This document shows, piece after piece, positions 37,151 through 47,540 of a DNA stretch of 64,000 bases; position 1 is the first letter of the stretch, and each line of letters opens with the position of its first letter. Made by a program: the position numbers and the translations under genes. This DNA comes from Acanthopleura granulata (Eukaryota; Mollusca; Polyplacophora; Chitonida; Chitonidae). The stretch is from assembly GCA_016165875.1 (NCBI GenBank), contig JABBOT010000010.1, positions 6,975,875 through 7,039,874 on the forward strand, given 5' to 3'. The notes beneath the pieces were generated by a model. That model made no database searches. It had not been told where the DNA came from and worked only from the letters and a program-made list of their open reading frames with translations.

Positions 37151-37338
37151 GCGGTCCCTGTGGGTTCAAGCCCAGCCCATTCTGGCATCCTCTCTGGCGA
37201 GAAGGTCTGCCAGAAACCTACGTATGATTATGGTTTTCCCCCGGGCTCTGCCCGGTTTTCTCCCACCATAATGCTGGGCACCGTCGTATAAGTGAAGTAC
37301 TCCTGAGTACCGGTGCGGCGTAAAACACCAAAGTCAAA

Positions 37339-37369
<31 letters not shown>

Positions 37370-37371
37370 AT
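37151..37371 (+). mobile_element. tRNA-derived V-type SINE, 5' truncated, with expanded AAAT tail
   Basis: The element starts just before the B-box GGGTTCAAGCCC (37162-37173) and lacks the A-box. The V-like core is well preserved (TTTTCCCCCGGGCTCTGCCC, then GGTTTTCTCCCACCATAATG). CGTCGTATAAGTGAAGTACTCC, GCGGCGTAAAACACC and an (AAAT)n tail of about nine units (37336-37371) follow. Core and tail look fresher than in the 16050 and 23511 copies. Confidence 0.88.
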
Positions 37372-38079
37372 ATACGCGGTTTAACTACTCCGGCCGCACA
37401 TGCATATCGTAGTGAGAAGGATCAGTCATTAAATTGAGGTATTTCCCAGACAATAAAGCTGTCATGTGTCTGATGGATTCCACATACCGCCTGTTATTTT
37501 CGTTACTTCCACAAGCTGAGCAGGAACTATGTTCATCTCATGTAATGACTCCATAAGATACCGGAAAAAGGAAAAACAATTTTACACAAATTTCCGAGAT
37601 GTGATTTCTGGTATTCGATGTTCATATACTTAACAATTACGTCATAATATAAGTCCATTCAGGAAGTTTCTAAATAAATCGAAAGAAACAAACGAATAAA
37701 TAAATATATAAATAAATAACATAACATAAAAGCAGAAAAATGTGTTTACCCTAAGTGCAATGTCATCTTGCTATATCAAATCTATTATCGGTTGTAGTTG
37801 TATTCGTGAAACTTGTTTTCTCTCGCTGTGTTAATGTTATAAAATTCATGAGCAGTTTGCCTTTCGAAAGCAAAGCACTTTTTTCTTGAATGTTTCTCTT
37901 TTTCAGACTTTTTTTCTTTCTTGTTGTTTATAGTTCATTCTGTGCTTTACAATACTTCCGCCGGGCTTTTCACCGCAGCGAGTCATGCAGTCCCTACATC
38001 CGCCTGACGCCGAATATTCTGGCCCTCAAACTCTGTGCAAACGGGCGCAGATTATCGGATTCGCCGAATTTATCGGTCT

Positions 38080-38400
38080 CAAATTCTCTCTAATCCAAGA
38101 ATTTTAAGAATGGGCGGTGCAAAACAGGTAGCAAGCCCTGCACGAACGAATTTATCCCGGTTCTCTTAACGGAGGCCCGGGTTTTCCTCCGAGGAGATTT
38201 GAACGGTAAATAATGCTTACTTATTAAATCATAACCCGAAAACTGGAGCGCGTGCGGCTGGCACGTCGTTAGTGCTGCAGGAATTACTAAAGCTGATGCC
38301 GGTGCCAATCCCAGCCGACTCTCACTCTGCAGCCATCTTGATGGGACGTGACGACACGCGTCCCCTGGCGGCCGAAATTCTCGCTACCCACCGGAAGTGA
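38080..38400. promoter_or_regulatory. Promoter-like GC-rich block with YY1 and ETS motifs
   Basis: The block is GC-rich, with many CpG, in an AT-rich desert. It contains GCAGCCATCTTG (38329-38340; complement CAAGATGGCTGC, the YY1 core-promoter form) and ACCGGAAGTG (38390-38399, an exact ETS/GABPA-type site) 50 bases apart, a combination typical of initiator-type housekeeping or bidirectional promoters. The ATG inside the YY1 site on the - strand opens a frame of only four codons, so no protein start is supported. It could drive a non-coding RNA. Confidence 0.4.
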
Positions 38401-39480
38401 CTAAAGTTAATTATTTGGTTGCTTGTTAACAAATCTGAACAAGGGTTATAAAGTAGTCGAATCTGTGGGACAGAGATTTAAATTGTTTGCCAGTAGAAAA
38501 CATAGGCCAGGCTCTGCCATGATGATTTGTACTTCTCCTTAAATTCCATTTTAAACCATTTTGTAAATCCCCTTTTAATGTCTTCCACTGATTTTTTTTT
38601 TGTGTGGTTTTGCTTTTACTGGCTTTTTTGCTTCACTTTTTTCCCCCGACTTTATTTCTTGGCAGATTTTTTTTTTGAAGGTGAAAGAAAAGTGTAATTG
38701 TAAAGTTGTTGACTGCGAGAGCAGCCCGTGAGTGCGGGCGTATCGACCGGAGGCGGCCAGGGGCTCGAGGTGGGCCACGTTTGGGCATGCACGCCCAGTT
38801 AACGTGTTTCTCCAAGGCTAAGCTAAAACAAAAGGTGTTTATCTACCGGTGCCGCCAATGCCTCGCGCCCTGTTACAACCGCATTTTGTCAGGTACAGCG
38901 CATGAGAAAAATTTGAAAATTTAAACATTTTGTTGACATTTTAAGTTCTAGATAGTGGTTTGCTGGCCGGATCGATAAGGGTTGACGAGTCTGGCGGGCA
39001 GGGATGAGGGGACAGCATTGACTTGTAGCCTGTCTCCTCACATCGTCACCACTTTTTGACAAAAATCCTGACCACATTTATTTGCCTCTTCCAAAGATCC
39101 ATTCACGTAAAACTTCGCGACCACTCTATAAATAGTAGAATAACAACTCTTTTAAATATCGAATTGATATGCGCGTACATATCTATATTTACCTCTCCGA
39201 GACCAGAGATAGGAGTCAAATATACTTTTATCAATGACTGATCAAATATTGAAACAAGCTCATTTCTAAATATGTCGTGTATATTAACATATGATCATTG
39301 AACTGCCCGCAAATCTACGATGAAATAATCCTCACACCACATTCAGCCTCGTTCAAACCCAGTTATACCATAAAGCTATTTTTGAGCATAAACGTGTATA
39401 AGACACGTATATATAAGCCTATTTGTATAATAATATTTTGTATTAACAATGTAAGAATTGCTCTTGTATGAGATGCTCTA

Positions 39481-39590
39481 AAGCAATAGAAAACCACCTC
39501 CACCACCTCCAAAAAAAAAAAAAAACGCACAAAAAAACAACAACAAAAAACAAAAAAAAAAAAGCAACAAAGAAACAAACAAACAGAAAA
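39481..39590. repeat. Low-complexity CCACCT repeat and A-rich tract
   Basis: Short CCACCTCCACCACCTCC is followed by an A15 run (39511-39525) and about 60 bases of A-rich CAA/AAAC sequence. It may be a poly-A tail remnant, but no retroelement body is visible. Confidence 0.8.
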
Positions 39591-40476
39591 GCATGCCTAT
39601 AATGCAAGTCTTAAAATTGTAATAATTCAAACTAAATTTGACAAAACATGGACACTTTAACATGGGTATATTTGCTCTTCAGGTATGTATGTAGCATTTG
39701 CCTGTCGATTTTATTTATTGTTATAGTTGCCACCAAAACATGTGCGTTAAATACAAACAAGTAAAGATGTTCACACAAAATGATTATGTGTTTGTTTTTC
39801 ACGGGTTGGTTATTTTCAAAGTTAGTTAAAAACAATTTCACCCAGTTGTTGATGATGTGTGACATAAATCTTTAAAAATAAATTAACTACATATGAAATA
39901 AGTACGAAACTAAATATTACAGTTTATAAATTTTCCACTTTGTAAATAATCAACAGTTTGATTTATCCTAACGCCAAAAGCTGCCGAATTAGACACTAGT
40001 AAAACCGATTTCCTGAGTAACAACCAACTCGGCGCTTCGGAAAACTATAGCAACACTCTGTAAAACTGCTTTGTATACTTATAGCACGAGATCCAGATTT
40101 GTTCGCTTTTACGGTTCGCTATGAATAGACATACCCAATAAGCTTACAAAGTTGGTCTCAATAATGATTTTACTACAATGATATCTGTATCGTTATGTAG
40201 AAAGAGACGTGTCCAGGTGTTCTATTGCGAAATATTTAAAAAAAAAGAAGTAAGACGTATTTTTGATAATATTAGTGCTTGCATTCGTGGAATTTTTTTC
40301 ACCTTACTATGGAGCGATGAACATACCTGTTTGAGTGCTTAAGTGATTTTGTCCCATTGCAAAATTTTCGCTCCAGGTTTTTTGATTAGTTTGGATTAAT
40401 TCTCTGCAGTATTTCAAAAAAAAAAGAGATTTAAAAAAAGCGACGACAACAACAAAGACTCGCTGTGTCACCATCA

Positions 40477-40486
40477 ACCGGAAGTG
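40477..40486 (+). promoter_or_regulatory. Candidate ETS site
   Basis: ACCGGAAGTG is an exact ETS-type decamer, the second in 2.1 kb. The surroundings are A-rich and show no other promoter signs, so it is a motif match only. Confidence 0.25.
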
Positions 40487-41449
40487 GGCGGTTCAGTGCT
40501 ACAATCGTATGGCATTTTAATCGATGAAGGAGATTTCGAAGGAAAAGGAGTAAATAATTATACACATAATAATGATGCAATAATAAATATATCTAACAAT
40601 TATATACCTGTGCATCAAACATCAGTATCCCCAAAGTAAGATGGCAGTGTCAGTTATCAATACAACATACAACACCGATTTCCATATAAGAAACATACGT
40701 GTGAAATAAGGAATGTTACAAGTGAAAAAGCAGCCGTTTTCAGATTTCAAGTAGACGGTATTAGTTTAAATTAAAAATCTTGCTTTAGACTTAGTAGTGT
40801 TTAGTCTTATATACACTGGTATAGCCCTGAATAAGCCAGGAATAAATCAGAATGCGGGCTATCTGTGCAGGCGTATATACTAACATCAATTCTGAACTGG
40901 CTTTTGTAGAATGACGGTTTTTGATGGGGACATAATATAAACTAACTATATGTTCCGTTAAATCCGTTGTATGAGCGATGACGGATTACATTTCCGTCGA
41001 TTTAACGGATTAATTCGCGACTGGTTTCAGATTAATTCCTTGTCAGAAACGGATTGATTCATTACCAAAAGGGGATTAACTTGTTTAAGTGGCATTTAGA
41101 AGTTGGGATGGAAGTACACTGGAACATATCTTTCTTATGGATATACAACTTCTTGGTTTATTATCACGACGTTTCGATGTAGATACTAACATCGTTATCA
41201 AGTGATAGTTAGAAGCGGATTAATTTATTACAGTGAACATATTAATCCGCTAGATTAGCTAAAATGCTATTCGTCATCCCAGAAATAATGAATTTAATGG
41301 AAGATTTTTTAACGGTATATCGAGATAAATATGCCTCAGTATATTTCATTTGTGGAATTGTGCTACAGGTACGTGACAATAGTTTTGAGATAGACTGTGA
41401 GATTTCAGTACCTGGTGTGAAAATTAACTAATTAACTCAGGTGTAAAAT

Positions 41450-41850
41450 CAATGGAACAGGAATGTGGAGCTATTGAACTCGACGAAGGGTGTTGAATAA
41501 GGACCCAAGAAAACAGAGGGTTCTGAGTTAATGTATGACCTAGGCCGACAAAGGCTCTCCGAGCCAGCTTTGCTGATTACGTCAAAGTACACTGGGTAAT
41601 TGTCCAGGGCAAACGTCGCGGTGCAGGAGTGGGCTCCGGGCAGCCTTTTGGCCTTAATTTGTCGGAAGTCGGGTGTTGGTTTAAAGGGAATTGTATATTG
41701 ATAGGACAAGTGAAACAGTTGACATGGCACCCCGACCCTGGGAGCGAACTGACCGTGGGCAGGGGCAAATACACCCCCGCTAGACCGCAGGTATTCCCGG
41801 ACCATCGCGAGTACAGCTTTGTTCGTGTTTTGACCATATGCTGCTCTCAG
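41450..41850. promoter_or_regulatory. Candidate conserved block open in several frames on both strands
   Basis: About 400 bp of GC-rich unique sequence with open frames of about 120 codons on both strands over the same DNA. Neither translation has a recognisable domain, and there are no matched splice borders. Strand-symmetric openness points to composition or non-coding constraint rather than coding. The motif stretches GGCCTTAATTTGTCGG and TTGTATATTGATAGG are homeodomain-like. The dispersed repeat at 41967 starts about 120 bp downstream. Confidence 0.3.
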
Positions 41851-41966
41851 TCAATAAACTCAGTAGTCTTAAAGCCCATATCCTACGATCCAGGAAACCA
41901 ACTGGCCATTTGGTCAGTTGACAGAGCAGTAAATAGGCCTATACCAGTTACCACACCAAATTTCCA

Positions 41967-42250
41967 GTGTAAAAGACCACAGCATAGAGAGTAAGACCAG
42001 GGCTGGAACAATAGTGTGATGACTGGCAAACTGTCACGCTTAACCGGTGAAATCAGGTCTCCTCTATATTTACTCCAGTTAACTGGAGGTATTCACGTAA
42101 ATAATGAAACACTAACAACTTACACTCATATAGCACCATGGCTTAAGCAGAATAAGGTAAAAAAAAATGTGCAGTGTGTTGATTTGTTACTTGCTGTTTT
42201 TTAAATGTCACTGATCTGGAATTAATCAAAATGATGTGTTACTACCATGT
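41967..42250 (+). repeat. Dispersed repeat, copy 1 (partner at 61592-61880)
   Basis: This copy aligns along its length with 61592-61880 in the same orientation. Matching anchors are AAAAGACCACAGCATAGAGA vs AAAAGACTACAGCATAGAAA; AATAGTGTGATGACTGGCAA vs GACAGTGTGATAATTGGCAA; CATATAGCACCATGGCTTAA vs CAATATAGCACAATGGCTTG; and ATCAAAATGATGTGTTACTA vs CTCAAAATGCTGTGTTGTAA. There is no tRNA-like head, V-like core or coding potential. The family is not known to me. Confidence 0.8.
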
Positions 42251-43094
42251 ATATCAAGGCTGATGGCAGACCTTATGTCAGCTTGTCTACATTTGACACA
42301 AGGGCGTTTCTTAAAACACCTGTAAGGCTTCCAAGTGCGCGTTGTGTCATACAGTTGTAACCTGATTTTAAGGTAACGAATATATATGGACTTCGATATG
42401 CATATATAACAGGTTCAGCCTGTTATATCACGGTGGAATCTACTTTTCTTTTATACTCATTTGGGTCTGAGAAACTGTTCCTGAGGATGCAAGGAAGAAA
42501 CAATGCACAACACAGATTGCAAGAATTTGTCTGAAAAACAGGAAGTTGGGATCCCAAGAAAGAAATATTTTCCGTGAAAAGTCACGTATTAACAATAGCC
42601 ATATCAGAATCAAGGTCATGAATATTACGATCACCTGTGAACGAATACAACTTCTGAAAAACAACTGAACATTCCAGGAAACATTCAATGAAATTGAAAA
42701 AGAAAGAAGAAAAAACAATAGTGAAAATTAGTGCGTTTTAAATTTTGGGGAGGGGGCGATTTTTTATTGTCAGGCAGGCATCATGGATCATTACAAGTTC
42801 TTGACAAGAAGACACAGTTTTCTGGTTGTCATAAATTGTTAAGTACAACGTAAAACCCAAGCAAACTTACATACATACAAACTAATGACACATGTAGTTC
42901 CGAGTTATGCACTGCATGTGTCGGTACTATAACTACATTCCTGGCCCTTAGCACACCCATTAAATGTATTTGAATGTTTTTATTTGCGAATGTGTAGGAA
43001 TGACAGTATTTGTGAATAGTATCCATACTGCTTTAATCACTTTGGGCATGATTTCCAATCTAAACTGCTTCAAAGTGTTAATATAGCTACATGC

Positions 43095-43340
43095 TTTTAT
43101 TTATTTATTTAGTTATTTATTTGATAGGTGTTTTACGCCATACCCAAGAATATTTGACTTATACGACGGTGGCCAACATTATGGTGGAAGTAAACAGGGC
43201 AGGGCCCGATGGAAACCCACGACCATCCGCAGGTTGCTGCCAGGCCTTCCCACGTATGGGCTGGACTTGAACTCACAGCGACGTATTGGTGAAAGGCACC
43301 TGGTCATAACACCGCACTTGTGCTCTAACCACGGAGGCCC
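43095..43340 (-). mobile_element. tRNA-derived V-type SINE, full length, with target-site duplication
   Basis: Read on the - strand: GGGGCCTCCGTGGTTAGAGC (A-box region), the B-box GTGAGTTCAAGTCCAG, a V-like core GTGGGTTTCCATCGGG, CCACCATAATGTTGGCC, CGTATAAGTCAAATATTC, then GGCGTAAAACACCTATC and an AAAT-rich tail. The direct repeat CTACATGC lies immediately at both ends (43087-43094 and 43341-43348), so both insertion boundaries are defined. The core is slightly shortened compared with the 6661 and 37151 copies. Confidence 0.92.
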
Positions 43341-43739
43341 CTACATGCATTTAAAAGCACCTGCTACTATATTCCTGTGTCAATTATCCCCGTTTGTTCA
43401 ATTCAAAATGATACAAGTCTAAAAAGAATTTTATTTTAAAGATAATTGTATATTTTTTACATCATAATTAATTTTATTATGCCTCACCTAGTTTGTTTCT
43501 CTATGCCACGAAACTGATTAAGTGCATTCTGTGTTGTTTTTGTAATTACTAAAGAAGTAAAGGCTATTATTGTTTCTCAATCAGGTTCATTTCAACTATT
43601 TACAACAATAGTGCTCAGAGGTCATGTTGCTTGACATTAAAACTCTAAAGAAATCTATATAGATTAAGCACCGGAACGGGGCAGTATGAGAAATAAATGA
43701 TAACAAAAAACATTTCTAATTGATTTCTCTTCGTTGTTT

Positions 43740-44200
43740 ACGCACGCAAAGCTGTACCCCCGGTCTAAGGTATTCGGATAGCTTGGAGTCAGTGCCAAGA
43801 AATATTCGATTTTTGTGGAATAGAAAGTCGTTTGGCGGATAGAACAACAGACGCAGCTTGTACGTCTTGCACCCCGAGGGTTGCCGTGGATTATACCCCA
43901 CCCCCGTCAATACCGGACGAGGGTAGGTGTCGGAGAGAGCGGCTACTCGATGTAAAGAAAGGATTTGATGGATTATAAGTGCTGAGGAGCCTGCTGAGGA
44001 AAGCACGGGCTTGTGTCTGACCAAATTGCATATCGGAAGACGATTGGCAGACAGAAAAGATAAATCGGGCTTGGGATCGAGCCAATTGTGCAACGGCGGC
44101 TAATCCTTGAGGATTCCAACAAATCCTCAGCCTATTGTCTTACTGGCAGAGACTATGCGCTATAAATCCCTCTTTATCTGGCCCGTCTACAGGCCGGATT
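43740..44200. promoter_or_regulatory. Candidate conserved block with TAATCC-type motifs and a small hairpin
   Basis: This is GC-richer unique DNA, open in two - strand frames that overlap each other and resemble nothing known. TAATCC (44101-44106) is followed by the perfect 8-bp inverted repeat TGAGGATT / AATCCTCA (44108-44115 and 44122-44129), which supplies two more AATCC cores. Further inside, GTGGATTATACC and GATGGATTATAAG each carry a GGATTA core. Confidence 0.4.
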
Positions 44201-44498
44201 TTTGAGCACTGTCTGCCACAAGGTCAGGAATTCCAACGGTGCCTCAGTTCTGCTCCACGCTGAACAATATGGCAAAAAAATAGCCATGGTTTTCTGGTGT
44301 GTGTGTGTGAGGCAGAAGAGGAGGGAGAAATCAAAGCGTTCTGGTGGGGACTGGAAAGTGAAGAAGTTGTCCAGAGATAATCTCCTTTGCTGGCGGTAAC
44401 AGCTTTAATCTGTCCTCGTCAAATCGCAGTCTCGAGTCAGAATGATGTGCTATTTATCTCCCGTTACCAACACTTCTTTGGTAATAACCTCGTTCGCC

Positions 44499-44507
44499 AG
44501 AGGGCGC
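44499..44507 (+). promoter_or_regulatory. Candidate CTCF site
   Basis: AGAGGGCGC matches the bilaterian CTCF core AGRKGGCRS exactly. With the five bases before it (TCGCC) it matches 12 of 14 positions of CCASYAGRKGGCRS. It lies in a GC-rich unique block (44320-44650) that also has TCTTTGGTAATAACC and TAATGCCTCATC stretches. Binding is not shown by sequence alone. Confidence 0.4.
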
Positions 44508-47079
44508 ACTGGTTGGCGTCGCCAATGACGACACTCTGGCGGCAGCTTGCTTCCACCAGATAGTGCTAATGCCTCATCAAAGATTCCAGGGAGATGGATG
44601 CTTGTGGCCAGCCCTAAATTCCGGCACATTGTGATAAAAACCACTCTCATTCACTCATTAACTTGTATTTAGACTTTGTAGCCTGAAGCTTAGACGCGAT
44701 ATAGGTTAAACCATCCTGAAAGTTAAACATGATTTTTAATTTGCAATACTGAACATATTATTAAAGGGATAGGGGTATTAGTTAATGTTTGATTAGTTTA
44801 AGCATATCATAATTTTAAAGAATTTTCAGAAAATGTGATTAGATGAAAGCATAAGAAAAGTGAAAAAGGGTGTAAAATTTATGCATCGATATGTACACTC
44901 AGTTACGGTCATAAAGCGGGAATAGGAAAATATTAAGGATGCATCTGGTGCCAGTCTTTGTACCTAGCAACTGAGATCCCTAACATATATTAAGTAGGCA
45001 AGTTTACATTACTTTGTCAAGAGAGCCTGAAATCAATCGCAAGAAAAAATCTGAAAGCAACGGGGAGCGAAATGCAGATACATATGTACATTTTGACAAA
45101 AGTTTGCAAGCCTGTTATAATGATATGTTATGATCTGGCATGACACCGATAAAAAATCTTTATTTATTAGAAAAGTATGATTTTTGGACTATCTTACAAC
45201 TTTTTACCGAATTTTGTATATCCATTCATGTTTGTACACTTGTATTCAACGGAGAAATTATCCATGGACTGCAAGTTCGAAATCTGAATTGGAGGTTACG
45301 CCCAAAATGTTGACTTCGCCGGAAACTGATGACGGCTTCACTCTCACATTTTATATTTACTGTTTACATTTTACTTGCGATTATTGGGGAGAAATATCGA
45401 TCCTAATCACACAGTCAGTTTAAAATTTCTCCGATCCATCTCATATATTTAAGATGACAGAGTTATCCGTTGTCCTCCATTCTTGACAGTTCTTTACCAG
45501 CGGGATATGCATGAATGCGTCCCAACACTCCCTGAAAATTTGTTTTAGTTATATCAGTATATATATATATACATGGCATTTTTGGATTTTTGCATTATTG
45601 GACTGTACATGATTGCGAACAACACACGACCACTATTCCTAGGTATTCGATAAATGAACTTTAAGATAAATTAACATTAAAAACAATTTCCTTCGTACAT
45701 TATTATGCTATATAACATGCCAAATCTGGAAGTATATTATGTTTGATTTTTATGTAAGAATTTGATATTTTCTTCCTCGTTTTTTGGAGTTATGCTTTCA
45801 ATATAGATATATATATATGTATACGGCAGAAACACGAAATAAGGACTGATAAACAAATGCATATTTATAGAATACCGCAGAAGGCCGCAAAATGTACTGC
45901 ATGCACTCAGGATGGTTATATGAAGTTGCACTAATGTAGATTATCGGACTAAAGCCGTTACCGCCACCAAGAGATTTTCGGAAGTGCGAAATGTTGAACT
46001 TGAACCTTGTAGGCAATGGTATAGGTTTTATCTCGAGCCTTCAGCATTGCGCTAAACAAGTCCGATGGAATACAGATGACAATTTTTCAAAACTTAATTA
46101 AGCCTAAAATTTTATTACAGTTTTGGACAGAAGCATTTAATTTTACTGCATTATTGATGATATCTGTGACCGGGGACGGTAAGTATGCATCTGTGTTACA
46201 TTATCAGAAATTACAATGTCAGTCAGGAACACGTTTCTATATCGCTCCTTGCGATAATATGCCTAAATAAATGGTCAAATGAAAGCCTGACATTTCCCTC
46301 AGAAAATGCACATCATTTGTCCGATAGGGACTAAATGATATATAGTCCACAACACCAAACTCATTTTATTGAGAACCCACAGAATTGCTAACGGTAGGCA
46401 TTTAAGTTCTTGAATTACAGTGTTTTGTGAGGCATGGCAACAAAGTCAAAATGACAACACTCTCTACAGCAAATCAGTTTTATATACAAGTATATTTATT
46501 ATGAGATTGACTTATATGTCATTCATATATGGAGTTTATTGATTAAGGCAATCAGTCAAGCATCCCGCCTCCCCCCTCCACCCCTCACACACACCACCTC
46601 TCCCTCTACCCAAGGAAATCTTAATCCTTCCACAGGTTAGTGATTAATCATGTGGTTTCAGTCCCTAACAATTATACATGGTCAAGGGTTTGAAGACTCG
46701 TAAGTACAACTCAGATGAAGTCACTGAGTCATCTATGGTGCAATCATTGTTTTCTGCGATACCTTAAAAATATTAGGGAGGGTTTATGTCCAAACACAAG
46801 GACCTTTCTTCTGTACACCTTATGTCCTGTCGACGGCCGGAATATTTGGTCTGCGGTAGGATAAGAATGGCTGACAAGTTTATGGCCTCTTCGATTTGTT
46901 TCTCACAACTTGTTTTTCTTTTCTTATTGCACAATTTAAGCTATGTGGTCACAATTGATTGAACAATTTCCAAAATCTACGTACAAAAGTTTGATACGTA
47001 AATTTGCGTAGCGGGAAAAGCAATGCCGCGCTATAAGAGAAATATGTATGTGTTTAGCTAATCTTTGTACTTGAGCCCT

Positions 47080-47540
47080 GTGTGGTAAACCAGAGCGGCG
47101 TAAACACCAACAGAAAATATTGCAGATATGACGTCACTGTTTGGACAAGGGGCTTTCTGGGGGATTTTCTAGTAATGAGTCGCCTTTCCCATGTACTCGT
47201 CAACGTGTGGCTCATATTCTTCACTTGGGCACTTTTTTTGCCAACAGTTCAAATGCATTTTTGCACAGTTACAAAATGTTTCTCGCCGAAAAGCTTTTGT
47301 GTTTGTCGGAAAACTCGCAAGAATCAACACGTTTCCTGAGCACATCACCGAGAGTGCAAACTCTATTTGCAAAGTTATGTAAAGGAAGAGAAACCGGAAG
47401 AAAAAACCTCCAGCAAGCGGTAGACACAACGTCCGAAATGTGTTTAGAAAAGAATTAGAAAAAACACGCATCAAACAATTGTGTTCAAGCAAAGTGCGTA
47501 GCCTCAGTAGAGATACCCAGATGAGGCCTTGCCGTGACAA
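47080..47540. promoter_or_regulatory. Candidate conserved block open on both strands
   Basis: About 450 bp of unique sequence with frames of about 105 and 123 codons open on opposite strands over the same DNA. It includes GACGTCAC (CRE-like, 47129-47136), CAAATGCATTTTTGCAC (palindromic octamer-like) and ATTTGCAAAG. Neither translation has a recognisable domain or splice borders. Confidence 0.3.

Larger units (their letters stand above)
32401..41449. other. Intergenic, second part of the region downstream of MIPOL1
   Basis: No coding exon is recognised. This stretch holds two SINEs (34138-34340 on -, 37151-37371 on +), an AT dinucleotide run at 34046-34062, AAAT-rich DNA near 37690-37720, an A-rich tract at 39481-39590, and the blocks at 35160-35640 and 38080-38400. 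A second GC-rich block at about 38700-38890 has open frames on both strands and no recognised protein. The rest is AT-rich unique sequence. Confidence 0.6.
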
